Source: CAYWMD01 sp964458575
GTDB lineage: Bacteria; Verrucomicrobiota; Verrucomicrobiia; Limisphaerales; JADLHS01
Assembly (NCBI GenBank): GCA_964458575.1
Contig: CAYWMD010000011.1
Span: forward strand, 57,372-121,371
DNA length: 64,000 nt
Reading direction: 5' to 3'
Below the pieces are notes generated by a model, which was not told the DNA's origin, searched no databases, and saw only the letters and a program-made list of their open reading frames with translations. Positions within the stretch are counted from its first letter, which is position 1. Each line of letters starts with the position of its first letter. The position numbers and the translations under genes were made by a program. Shown here in pieces: positions 16,099 through 23,857 of the stretch.

Positions 16099-16698
16099 AG
16101 AATTCATTTGCCAACCCGCCCGAAACCAAGCCTCTGGCGCGAGAACCGGCTGGGACTCAATCCGGGATCGCTCGTTTGAGTTTGGTGGTTTACCCTGACC
16201 AGGTCCTGCGCACCGTGTGTCACCCGGTCGAACGTTTCGACAGCACACTCAGCGACGTTGCCGACGAAATGCTGACCTTGATGCAACAGCACCGGGGCGT
16301 TGGTCTGGCGGCGCCGCAAGTGGGTTTGCGCCAGCGTTTAATCGTCTGCGGTCTCGAGGATCGGTTGTTCGCGTTGACAAATTTTGAGGTCAAGGATTTT
16401 TTCCGAGCCGCGCGATTTTGTCGAGGGTTGCTTAAGCCTGCCGGGCGTGCAGGTCAACGTGCAACGGCCGGAACGCATCCGGGTCACGGGCTACGACGTG
16501 CATGGTCGAAGGCGCAGTTTCGGCGCGGTGGGACTTTGGGCGCGCGTGATCCAACACGAACTGGATCATCTGAACGGTGTGCTGATTTGTGACTACCAGC
16601 ATCCCGAAGTGGAAAATTGCGCGCACTGCCCGTTGGAGTTGCCGGCTGAATTGATTGAAATGCGCAAACACGAATCACGGCCAAAATCATCGCGCTGA
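16095..16698 (+). pseudogene. def: Peptide deformylase, frameshifted in a T6 run
   Basis: All three deformylase motifs are present but in two frames. Motif 1 GVGLAAPQVG is in the frame starting at 16095. Motif 2 EGCLSLPGV and motif 3 QHELDHLNG lie in the frame one base later, which ends at 16698. The break is at GGATTTTTTCC, a run of six T at 16397-16402. Removing one T restores a continuous protein of about 200 residues joining VKDF to SEPRDFVEGCLS. Deformylase removes formyl from nascent proteins and is usually essential, so a homopolymer assembly error is the simplest cause. A real mutation covered by a second def copy is possible. Confidence 0.88.
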
Positions 16699-16704
16699 CC
16701 AACC

Positions 16705-17196
16705 ATGAAACTGATACTCCAACCCATCGGTATGATTCACTCCCCGCACCAACGAGCGGAGGGTACACCCATCCAGCCGCGTTGGGCGGCGGGCGTGGAA
16801 GGAACTGTGGAGGTGTTGCCGCAGTTTGCGGCCGGGCTGCGCGACCTCGAAGGTTTCGAGCGGGTCTGGCTGTTGTTCTGGTGCGACCGGGCGCGCGAGG
16901 CAAAACTGGAAGTGATTCCGTATCGCGACAACCAAACTCACGGCGTGTTCGCCACGCGCGCCCCGAGCCGGCCCAATCCGATTGGCCTGTCGTGCGTGCG
17001 GTTGCTCGGCATCGAAGGCGCGATCCTTCGCATCACGGACGTGGACATGCTGGACGGCACGCCGCTGCTGGACATCAAACCCTACCTGCCCGATTGCGAT
17101 GTATTCCCGGTGGAACGCATCGGCTGGTACGCGAACGCGCGCGAACGAACCCAGGCGGACGGTCGTTTCGTGGAAGATTCTCAAATCGTTTACTGA
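16705..17196 (+). CDS. trmO: tRNA (N6-threonylcarbamoyl-A37)-methyltransferase TrmO
   Basis: 163 residues with the TrmO/TsaA barrel motifs PIGMIHSPHQ, FERVWLLFWCDRA, GVFATRAPSRPNPIGLS and DMLDGTPLLDIKPYLP. It methylates t6A37 of threonine tRNAs using S-adenosylmethionine. Length matches the domain without the longer C-terminal extension found in some species. It starts 6 bases after deformylase. Confidence 0.93.
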   Translation: MKLILQPIGMIHSPHQRAEGTPIQPRWAAGVEGTVEVLPQFAAGLRDLEGFERVWLLFWCDRAREAKLEVIPYRDNQTHGVFATRAPSRPNPIGLSCVRLLGIEGAILRITDVDMLDGTPLLDIKPYLPDCDVFPVERIGWYANARERTQADGRFVEDSQIVY

Positions 17197-17197
17197 C

Positions 17198-17440
17198 ATG
17201 CGCAATCCACGACCATCGCAGACGGATTTGAAGCTGGCCTGGGTCTGCCGGCATTGCCCGGTTTGCCGGCGCGCCCGGCGGCGACAACGCGGTTTCGCTT
17301 TCTGGCTGGTGCGAAAAGTTGAAGCCAGCCTGTGCCCATTCTGCCGCGCTTACGAACGCGTTCATGGGCGGAAGGCGCATGGCGTGCTGGGCCACGATCA
17401 TTCTGCTTCCACACAACCAAAAACTCCGCGGGCGGCATGA
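17198..17440 (+). CDS. Small Cys-rich, zinc-ribbon-like protein
   Basis: 80 residues. Two cysteine knuckles, VCRHCPVC and CPFC, are separated by a basic and hydrophobic segment (RARRRQRGFAFWLVRK), followed by RAYERVHGRKAHG. The pattern suggests a structural zinc site, but I cannot name a family. It starts one base after the trmO stop and overlaps psd by ATGA, so translation is coupled to both; this supports a real gene. Confidence 0.65.
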   Translation: MRNPRPSQTDLKLAWVCRHCPVCRRARRRQRGFAFWLVRKVEASLCPFCRAYERVHGRKAHGVLGHDHSASTQPKTPRAA

Positions 17441-18141
17441 AGGAAACTTCCAAGGCGGCAAAAGCCGGCTGGCGCGTCATCGGGCGCAGCCTGTTGTTGG
17501 TTCTGCTTGCGATTGGCGGCGGAATCATCGCGCTGTGGTTAAAGTCGGCGTTTGCCATCGCGGCCATGGCGTTGGTTGCCGCCTGGCTTTTCTTCTCCAT
17601 ATTCACCCTCTGGTTTTTTCGCGACCCGGACGCCCGCGTGCCCACCGCGCCCGACGCGGTGGTGTCGCCGGCCCACGGCCTGGTGGATTGTGTGGAGGAA
17701 AACACAGAACCGGAATTCCTGGGCGGCAGGTATCACCGCATCTCGATCTTCCTTTCTGTATTGGACGTGCATGTTCAAAACGCGCCCGTGGCGGGGAAAG
17801 TCGTTTTCCTCAAACATCAACCTGGCCGGTTCCTGAGCGCGCTGAAGACCGAATCGGCGCATTGCAACGAGAACATTCTCATGGTGATCGAGTCGGGCGA
17901 ATGTCCCGGCGACCGTATCGCCGTGCGTCAGATTGCCGGGGTACTGGCGCGCCGGATGGTTGCGTGGGTCAACATCGGCGACGGCGTTGCACGCGGACAA
18001 CGGCTGGGTTTGATTCAATATGGATCGCGCTGCGACCTCTACGTGCCCCTGACGGCTCAAGTTGTGGTCCAGCCCGGTGACCAGGTGGTGGGCGGGGAAA
18101 CCGTGGTCGCGATGCGAAAGCGGCCCGTCCCAATCTCATAA
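17437..18141 (+). CDS. psd: Phosphatidylserine decarboxylase (short, archaeal-like type)
   Basis: 234 residues. An N-terminal basic patch is followed by two hydrophobic segments, then LWFFRDPDARVP, VVSPAHGLVD, ISIFLSVLDVHVQNAP and the self-cleavage site region YGSRCDLYVP, whose GS gives the pyruvoyl group. This is the short Psd class that makes phosphatidylethanolamine from phosphatidylserine at the membrane. No pssA follows, unlike in many genomes. The start overlaps the preceding stop (ATGA). Confidence 0.9.
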   Translation: MKETSKAAKAGWRVIGRSLLLVLLAIGGGIIALWLKSAFAIAAMALVAAWLFFSIFTLWFFRDPDARVPTAPDAVVSPAHGLVDCVEENTEPEFLGGRYHRISIFLSVLDVHVQNAPVAGKVVFLKHQPGRFLSALKTESAHCNENILMVIESGECPGDRIAVRQIAGVLARRMVAWVNIGDGVARGQRLGLIQYGSRCDLYVPLTAQVVVQPGDQVVGGETVVAMRKRPVPIS

Positions 18142-18295
18142 ACTCATCCGCGGAGGGAAGTATTGTCTTTCGCGCGAGATTCGCGTTTACAATCTCGGGG
18201 TCACGGGTCGAAACGGACGTGAATTTAGTCTCGCGCCAACACCAATCCTGGGGTATTACCGGCGGCGTGCGGGCACAAACGGCGCTCTGATTTTC

Positions 18296-19381
18296 ATGGA
18301 CACAAACGTCATTTCACCGACCGGAATGTTGGTGATTTACTGCGTGCTGGCCTTGCTGGCGGCGCTGGCGGGCGGCGCGTTGCCCGTGATTTTGCGCCTG
18401 ACCCACACCGGCTTGCAGGTGGCGGTGAGTTTGGTTGCCGGCTTGATGCTGGGTCTGGCACTGATCGGATTGCTGCCGCACGCGCTGGATACTTCCGGTT
18501 CGACGCATCAAATCCTGCTGTGCCTGCTGGGCGGATTCGTCGTGATGTTCTTGCTCCAGCGCTTTCTGCCGTTTCATCATCACGACGTCATCGAGGGCAA
18601 CCCGCTGGAGCCGTGCGGTCACACCCATTCGCTGGCGGAGCGTTCGGCCCGCAGTTTGAGTTGGGTGGGAGTCGCGCTGGGGTTGTCGCTGCATTCCATC
18701 TTCGACGGCCTGGCGATCGCCGCCGCCGTGGCCGTGGGCGCGCAGGCCAACCACAATGCGCTCGGCCTGGGCGCGGCCCTGGCGGTCATCCTGCACAAGC
18801 CTTTCAGCGCAATGGCCATCAGCACGCTCATGCTGGCGGGCCGGGCATCGCGAAGCTCGCAACGGCTTGTGAACCTGGCGTTCGCGCTTGTCACACCGCT
18901 GGGCGCGCTGCTCTTTTTCCTGGGCGCTGCGCCTCTGGCCAATTCGCATCCGGGCTGGTTGGGCGCCGCGCTGGCGTTTTGCGCCGGGACATTCCTGTGC
19001 ATTGCCTGCGCCGACCTGTTGCCGGAATTGCAATTTCACAGCCATGACCGCGTGCGTCTCTCCATCGCGCTGCTGGCCGGAATCGGTGTCGCGTTGTTGA
19101 TCGCCCGCTATGGCCACGTGGAACACGACCATGAGCATGAACCCAAAGGGCCGGACGTTTCCGCGACGCCTCTAACTCCGGCTGTTTACTCGCTTAGGTC
19201 TGGTCCGGCCGAAGCGCAGACTGGGAGTTTGCTGTTTCGCCGACTGGCGGTCGGCAATTATACACCTCGCAGGTTGCCAACCTGCGATACGGCAGACTGC
19301 CAATCTGCGTTACGAGAAAAGAGTTTTGCGCCGCACCCATTTTCGCCCTTGAACTTTTCCCTCTCGCCATGGATGTCCTGA
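18296..19381 (+). CDS. ZIP-family metal transporter with repeat-derived C-terminus
   Basis: 361 residues in total. About 285 residues form the transporter: eight hydrophobic segments, a His-rich loop (PFHHHDVIEGN, CGHTHS) and the ZIP helices with LGLSLHSIFDGLAIA and ILHKPFSAMAIS. It imports divalent metal such as zinc or iron. After the His-rich end HVEHDHEHEPKGP the chain continues for about 75 residues encoded largely by a palindromic element. It stops only 13 bases inside cydA. The original stop was probably lost when the element inserted. Confidence 0.88.
   Translation: MDTNVISPTGMLVIYCVLALLAALAGGALPVILRLTHTGLQVAVSLVAGLMLGLALIGLLPHALDTSGSTHQILLCLLGGFVVMFLLQRFLPFHHHDVIEGNPLEPCGHTHSLAERSARSLSWVGVALGLSLHSIFDGLAIAAAVAVGAQANHNALGLGAALAVILHKPFSAMAISTLMLAGRASRSSQRLVNLAFALVTPLGALLFFLGAAPLANSHPGWLGAALAFCAGTFLCIACADLLPELQFHSHDRVRLSIALLAGIGVALLIARYGHVEHDHEHEPKGPDVSATPLTPAVYSLRSGPAEAQTGSLLFRRLAVGNYTPRRLPTCDTADCQSALREKSFAPHPFSPLNFSLSPWMS
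19210..19313. repeat. Palindromic repeat forming 3' end of the ZIP gene
   Basis: Contains hairpins such as CGCAGGTTGCCAACCTGCG and paired CAGACTG.. / ..CAGTCTG-like segments (CGGCAGACTGCCAATCTGCG). It differs from the CCCTCACCC and GTAGCG families. It is translated as the C-terminal tail of the transporter. Confidence 0.7.
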
Positions 19382-20730
19382 CCCTATCGCGCATTCAGTT
19401 CGCGGCCACGATCTCGTTTCATTACATCTATCCGCCGTTAAGCATCGGGTTGGGCGTGGTGCTGGTCATCATGGAAGCGCTGTGGCTCAAGACGAAGAAT
19501 CCGCTCTATCACCAGATGGCGCGGTTCTGGACGAAGGTCTTCGCGCTCACCTTCGCCATTGGCGTCGCGACCGGTATCGTGATGGAGTTTGAATTCGGCA
19601 CGAACTGGGCAACCTATTCGCGATTCGTGGGTGATGTTTTCGGCAGCGCACTGGCGGCGGAAGGCATCTTTGCGTTTTTCCTCGAATCCGGTTTCCTGGC
19701 CATTCTGTTGTTCGGCTGGGACAAGGTCGGACGCAAGATGCATTTCTTCGCGACGTGCATGGTTTGTCTGGGCGCGCACTTCAGCGCCATCTGGATCGTC
19801 GTCGCCAACTCGTGGATGCAGACGCCCGCCGGTTATCATATCGTGCAGACCGCCAACGGCCCGCGCGCGGAGATCACGGACTTTTGGGCGATGGTGTTCA
19901 ATCCGTCCTCGATGGACCGGTTGTTTCACACGTTGTGCGGGGCGTGGCAGGCGGGCGCGTTTCTCGTCGTCAGCGTCAGCGCGTGGTATTTGCTGAAGCA
20001 AAGGCACGAGCTGTTTGCCAGGGCCTCCATGCGCGTCGGCCTGGTTGTGGGGGTGGTGGCTTCGGTGCTGTCCCTGGTCACCGGCGACTTCAGCGCGAAG
20101 GGCGTGGCAAAAAATCAACCGGCCAAACTGGCGGCGATGGAAGGGCTGTATGAGACAACCACCAACGCCCCGCTCGTGTTGTTCGGCTGGGTGGACGAGA
20201 AGAACGAACGCGTCATCGGCCCGGCCATTCCCGGCATGTTGAGCTATCTCACATACGGCGACGCCAGCAAACCCGTGACCGGCCTGAACGAATTCAAACC
20301 TGAAGACCGCCCGCCGGTGCAACGCGTGTTTCAGCTCTATCATCTGATGGTGGCCATTGGGTTCGGGATGATCGCGCTGGCAGTTTTTGGCGCATTCTTT
20401 TGCTGGCGCGGGATTCTCTTTCAGAAACGCTGGATGCTCTGGCCGCTCGTCCTTTCCGTGCTCGGACCGCAAATCGCCAATCAGGCGGGCTGGTTCACCG
20501 CCGAGATGGGTCGGCAACCGTGGATTGTTCAGGGTCTGATGCGCACCTCCGAAGGACTTTCCGCCGTGGTGAAGGCGAATGCTGTGCTCGGGTCACTGGT
20601 GCTGTTCACCTTGATCTACCTGCTGCTGTTTGCCGTGTTTATTTATCTGCTCAACGACAAGATCCAGCACGGACCTGACGCGGCGGACCTGACGCCGACC
20701 GGCAAGCTGGCGTTGCCGACGCGAAACTGA
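19369..20730 (+). CDS. cydA: Cytochrome bd quinol oxidase subunit I
   Basis: 453 residues, with the high-affinity oxidase helices and haem ligands: SRIQFAATISFHYIYPPLSIG (haem b595 His), FHTLCGAWQAGAF, and the quinol-site end GWFTAEMGRQPW. The chain is shorter than E. coli CydA, as expected for a short Q-loop. Cytochrome bd reduces O2 with quinol and tolerates NO and sulfide, which fits the NO and sulfur stress genes in this window. The ATG at 19369 gives the standard MDVLTLSRIQFA N-terminus despite overlapping the ZIP gene by 13 bases. Confidence 0.95.
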   Translation: MDVLTLSRIQFAATISFHYIYPPLSIGLGVVLVIMEALWLKTKNPLYHQMARFWTKVFALTFAIGVATGIVMEFEFGTNWATYSRFVGDVFGSALAAEGIFAFFLESGFLAILLFGWDKVGRKMHFFATCMVCLGAHFSAIWIVVANSWMQTPAGYHIVQTANGPRAEITDFWAMVFNPSSMDRLFHTLCGAWQAGAFLVVSVSAWYLLKQRHELFARASMRVGLVVGVVASVLSLVTGDFSAKGVAKNQPAKLAAMEGLYETTTNAPLVLFGWVDEKNERVIGPAIPGMLSYLTYGDASKPVTGLNEFKPEDRPPVQRVFQLYHLMVAIGFGMIALAVFGAFFCWRGILFQKRWMLWPLVLSVLGPQIANQAGWFTAEMGRQPWIVQGLMRTSEGLSAVVKANAVLGSLVLFTLIYLLLFAVFIYLLNDKIQHGPDAADLTPTGKLALPTRN

Positions 20731-20746
20731 AACCGCGAATGAACCT

Positions 20747-20782
20747 GATCGTTAAATCGTTAAATCGTTGCACCGTTGAACC
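20747..20782. repeat. Tandem CGTTAAAT/CGTTGAA heptad-type repeat
   Basis: Imperfect direct units GATCGTTAAATCGTTAAATCGTTGCACCGTTGAACC after cydA. Related strings fill the gaps dnaX-ybaB and ybaB-recR. Confidence 0.6.
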
Positions 20783-20850
20783 GGCCCACCCGGCCTCCGG
20801 CTTTACTGAATTCGGATTGAAGCGGAGTCGTCCTCTCGGTGCGTATCACT

Positions 20851-20888
20851 CTCCCTCACCCCAGCCATCTCCCGCTGGGAGAGGGAGA
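20851..20888. repeat. Single CCCTCACCC-family palindrome between cydA and cydB
   Basis: CTCCCTCACC...CATCTCCCGCTGGGAGAGGGAG, half of the composite element seen elsewhere. It lies 57 bases before cydB in a 214-base gap that is otherwise featureless apart from the preceding heptad repeat. Confidence 0.8.
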
Positions 20889-20944
20889 ATCGTAGCCAGT
20901 CTCAAGACAGCCCAGGCAGAATGCTCCACGCTGCACTTTCTCCC

Positions 20945-21976
20945 ATGACCTTCGGCTCGCTCGATCTCAACTCCGTCTGGTTCGTCCTCATCGGCGTGCT
21001 GTTCACCGGCTACGCGATGCTCGATGGCTTCGACCTCGGCGTCGGCGCGCTGCATCTGTTCACGAAGAAAGACGAGGAGCGCCGCATCATGCTCAACGCC
21101 ATCGGTCCGGTGTGGGACGGCAACGAAGTCTGGCTCGTCACCGGCGGCGGCGCTTTGTTCGCCGCGTTTCCGAACGTGTATGCGACGGTATTCTCTGGAT
21201 TCTATTTCGCCTTCGTGCTGTTGCTCGTGGCGCTGATCTTTCGCGCGGTGGCCATCGAGTTCCGCAGCAAGCAATCCATGCGCTGGTGGCGGCAGATGTG
21301 GGACACGGGCTTCGCGGTCGGCAGCGTGTTGTCGAGCTTCCTCATCGGCGTGGCGATGGGCAACATCGCGTGGGGCGTGCCGATTGACGACCACGGCGAA
21401 TACGCAGGCACATTCTGGACGCTGCTGCGGCCTTACCCGATATTGCTTGGGGTTACGACCGTTTCCCTGTTCATGATGCATGGCGCGATTTACGCCGTGA
21501 TGAAAACCGAGGGCGAGTTGCAGAAGAAACTTCGCGGTTGGATCAACAACACGATCATTTTCTTCATCATCTGTTACGCCGTCACCACCATGGCCACGCT
21601 GCTTTATGTGCCGCACATGGCGGCGCGATTGCGGGCCAATCCATGGCTGTTCAGTTTGGCGCTGGTGAATATGCTGGCCATCGCCAATGTGCCCCGCGAA
21701 ATCTCGCGCGGGCGCGACTGGCTGGCGTTCGTCTCCTCGTGCGTGGCGATGATTTCGTTGATGGCATTGTTCGGTTTGGAAATGTATCCGAACCTGATCC
21801 TGAGCTGGCCCGACCCGGCGAACAGTTTGACGATTCACAACGCCGCGTCGTCGCAAAAGACGCTGGGCATCATGCTGACCATCGCGCTGATCGGCGTGCC
21901 GGTGGTGCTGGCCTACACCGTGAGCATCTACTGGATTTTCCGCGGCAAGGTGAAGCTCGACAAAATGAGCTATTGA
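20945..21976 (+). CDS. cydB: Cytochrome bd quinol oxidase subunit II
   Basis: 343 residues, polytopic. Conserved N-terminal LNSVWFVLIGVLFTGYAMLDGFDLGVG and GPVWDGNEVWLVTGGGALFAAFP segments identify CydB, the partner of CydA. The start at 20945 is preferred to one 24 bases upstream, which adds eight unrelated residues. The unusually long 214-base gap from cydA is filled by two repeats. No cydX is evident. Confidence 0.95.
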   Translation: MTFGSLDLNSVWFVLIGVLFTGYAMLDGFDLGVGALHLFTKKDEERRIMLNAIGPVWDGNEVWLVTGGGALFAAFPNVYATVFSGFYFAFVLLLVALIFRAVAIEFRSKQSMRWWRQMWDTGFAVGSVLSSFLIGVAMGNIAWGVPIDDHGEYAGTFWTLLRPYPILLGVTTVSLFMMHGAIYAVMKTEGELQKKLRGWINNTIIFFIICYAVTTMATLLYVPHMAARLRANPWLFSLALVNMLAIANVPREISRGRDWLAFVSSCVAMISLMALFGLEMYPNLILSWPDPANSLTIHNAASSQKTLGIMLTIALIGVPVVLAYTVSIYWIFRGKVKLDKMSY

Positions 21977-21980
21977 ACCG

Positions 21981-21994
21981 ACCCGAATTCGGGT
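21981..21994 (+). terminator. Palindrome ACCCGAATTCGGGT after cydB
   Basis: A perfect 14-base palindrome 4 bases after the cydB stop, directly adjoining the TGTAACC motif. It may be a short terminator or an operator overlapping the next promoter, as also seen at 10928-10963. Confidence 0.4.
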
Positions 21995-22023
21995 TGTAAC
22001 CTTTCAACCGCTTGCGGCTCAGT
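21995..22023 (+). promoter_or_regulatory. TGTAACCTTTC motif upstream of DUF6132 gene (candidate ECF-type promoter)
   Basis: TGTAACCTTTC, then about 9 bases, then GCGGCTCAGTT. It aligns without gaps to the site at 10961 and lies a similar distance from its start codon (46 versus 43 bases). Both follow a hairpin. The pair suggests one regulator for the thioredoxin block and the DUF6132/efflux block. Confidence 0.45.
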
Positions 22024-22040
22024 TAGGGCAGAGATTGTCT

Positions 22041-22208
22041 ATGATCCTGAAACTCATTCTGGGCGTGGTGATTGGCGGCGGACTCGGGTTCGCCTACTAC
22101 AAATTCATCGGCTGTTCGACGGGCACGTGCCCGCTCACGAGCAATCCGTGGATCAGTTCCATCTACGGCGCAGTCCTGGGAGCGCTCATCGCCACCAGTT
22201 TTCGCTGA
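22041..22208 (+). CDS. DUF6132 family small membrane protein
   Basis: 55 residues: two hydrophobic segments (ILGVVIGGGLGFAYYKF and SIYGAVLGALIATSF) flanking IGCSTGTCPLTSNPW. The cysteine-containing loop is the family signature. Function is unknown; it recurs with YgaP-like, rhodanese and thioredoxin genes. A homologous module is fused to thioredoxin at 11348. It starts the DUF6132-DUF2892-TolC-adaptor-RND set behind a TGTAACC motif. Confidence 0.82.
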   Translation: MILKLILGVVIGGGLGFAYYKFIGCSTGTCPLTSNPWISSIYGAVLGALIATSFR

Positions 22209-22237
22209 ACCACAACCCCAACGAAAGGCCACCCGCC

Positions 22238-22477
22238 ATGAAAATGCACATGATCATCCGCCGGTTCGCCGGCACGTTCATCCTGTTGAGCCTCGTGCTC
22301 GCGCATTATCACAGCCCGAACTGGCTTTGGTTCACCGCGTTCGTCGGCTTCAACCTGCTGCAATCCTCGTTCACGAACTTCTGTCCGCTGGAGATCATCC
22401 TCAAAAAGTGCGGCGTCGGCAAAGACGCGGGCAGTTGCTGCGCCGGCGCTGAAGCCCGGATCAGTTCAGCAAAATGA
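22238..22477 (+). CDS. DUF2892 (YgaP-like membrane domain) protein
   Basis: 79 residues with two hydrophobic segments and the typical FNLLQSSFTNFCPLEIILKKCG motif, then GSCCAGAE near the C-terminus. In YgaP this membrane domain is fused to a rhodanese; here it stands alone. It probably takes part in sulfane-sulfur or thiocyanate handling at the membrane, by family analogy only. The start at 22238 lacks a strong ribosome site. It overlaps the tolC-like gene by ATGA. Confidence 0.82.
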   Translation: MKMHMIIRRFAGTFILLSLVLAHYHSPNWLWFTAFVGFNLLQSSFTNFCPLEIILKKCGVGKDAGSCCAGAEARISSAK

Positions 22478-23853
22478 AGTTGCGCACTGGGACACTAGGG
22501 TTGTTTTGCGTTCTGGGTTTGACCGCTCAATGCGCCTCGCCCAGTGAGATAGCCCGGGAGGGCAGTTCGCTGGCAGCACCGCGGCGTATCTCACGGGGCG
22601 AGCCGTGGACGTTGGAGCATGCCCTCCAGTTCGCGCTCACCAATAGCCCTAACGCCCGGATCGCGGAACATCGCATCGCGTCGGCTCAGGCCGGGTTGGA
22701 CCGGGCGAATGCCGCGTTCTCTCCGAAGCTGCAGTTCCAATCGAGCTACACCCGCAGCGACAATCCGATGCTCGTCTTCGGCAGCATCCTCAATCAGCGT
22801 TCCTACAACGACAATCTGAACTTCAATGACGTTCCGGATCTCGACAACGCCAATGCCCGTGGTGTGCTGACGATGCCGCTTTACGCCGGCGGCCGGAACG
22901 TGGCCGGACGCGACGCAGCCAAGGCCAACAGCCAGGCGGCCCGGTTGGACGCGGCCGCCATCCGCAATTCGCTCACGTTTGAAGTCGCGCGCGCTTTTTA
23001 CACGGTGCAGAAGACGCGGGAATTCATCCAAGCGACCGCCGCCGGCGTGCGCGCCTTTGAAACCAATCTCGCGCTGGCCGAGCGCCGTTTCAACGCCGGC
23101 ATGTTGCTGAAATCCGATGTTCTCGATGTCGAAGTCCGACTGGCGCAGGCCCGCGAGGAAGCCGTGCGCGCGCGCAACGCCAATACCCTGGCCATCCGCG
23201 CCCTGCGGAATTTGCTGGGCATCGAGGACGGCGAATTCGAAGTCAGTGATGCGCCGGCTCGCAGCGAGACCGTTCCTGCGGACTCGACCGGTTTTCGTCA
23301 AAGACCGGAACTGGCGGCCAGCGCGCACAAGGTACACGCGGCGGAGGCCGAGGTACGTCAGGCCAGCAGCGGCTACCTGCCGCGTGTGAGCGCGTTTGGC
23401 AGTCTCGATTACGATTACGGCACGATTACCGATGGCGATGGCAAAAGCTACACCGCGGGCGCGATGCTCCAATGGGACATTTGGGACGGCCTGGACACGC
23501 GGGCCAAGCGACAGGAGGCGAGGGCGAATTTGGAAACCGCGCGCGAGCAGGAACGCCAACTCCGGCTTGCACTCGATCTCGAACTGGAGCAGGCGCGACT
23601 GGCTTTGCGGGAAGCCACCGAGCGGCTGGCCGTCACGGAAAAATCCGTGGCGCAGGCTGCCGAGAGCGTGGACCTGACCCGCGCACGGTTTGAGCAGGGC
23701 GTCGCGCTGGCCACGCAGCTCATTGACGCTGAGACGGCGCTCACATCAGCCCGCGTCCGGCGCGCCGAAGCCGTCGCCGACAAGGACATTGCCATCGCCG
23801 CGCTCCGGAGAGCGTTGGGCTTGTCGCAGCTTTCACCTCAAATTTCGCCCTGA
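22474..23853 (+). CDS. TolC-family outer-membrane efflux protein
   Basis: 459 residues: N-terminal signal peptide (LRTGTLGLFCVLGLTAQCAS), then two OEP repeats with long coiled-coil helices (about residues 70-240 and 280-450) typical of the TolC barrel and tunnel. It provides the outer-membrane exit duct for the adaptor and RND pump encoded next (spacing 4 bases). Substrate is not evident. Confidence 0.92.
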   Translation: MKLRTGTLGLFCVLGLTAQCASPSEIAREGSSLAAPRRISRGEPWTLEHALQFALTNSPNARIAEHRIASAQAGLDRANAAFSPKLQFQSSYTRSDNPMLVFGSILNQRSYNDNLNFNDVPDLDNANARGVLTMPLYAGGRNVAGRDAAKANSQAARLDAAAIRNSLTFEVARAFYTVQKTREFIQATAAGVRAFETNLALAERRFNAGMLLKSDVLDVEVRLAQAREEAVRARNANTLAIRALRNLLGIEDGEFEVSDAPARSETVPADSTGFRQRPELAASAHKVHAAEAEVRQASSGYLPRVSAFGSLDYDYGTITDGDGKSYTAGAMLQWDIWDGLDTRAKRQEARANLETAREQERQLRLALDLELEQARLALREATERLAVTEKSVAQAAESVDLTRARFEQGVALATQLIDAETALTSARVRRAEAVADKDIAIAALRRALGLSQLSPQISP

Positions 23854-23857
23854 TTGA

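Noticed and set aside
16397..16402. Programmed -1 frameshift in deformylase at T TTT TTC
   Set aside because: The restoring shift is +1, not -1, so the slippery heptamer would give the wrong frame; a one-base homopolymer error explains it better.
20739..20948. Small open frame between cydA and cydB (cydX candidate)
   Set aside because: It is translated from heptad and palindromic repeats and has no membrane helix.
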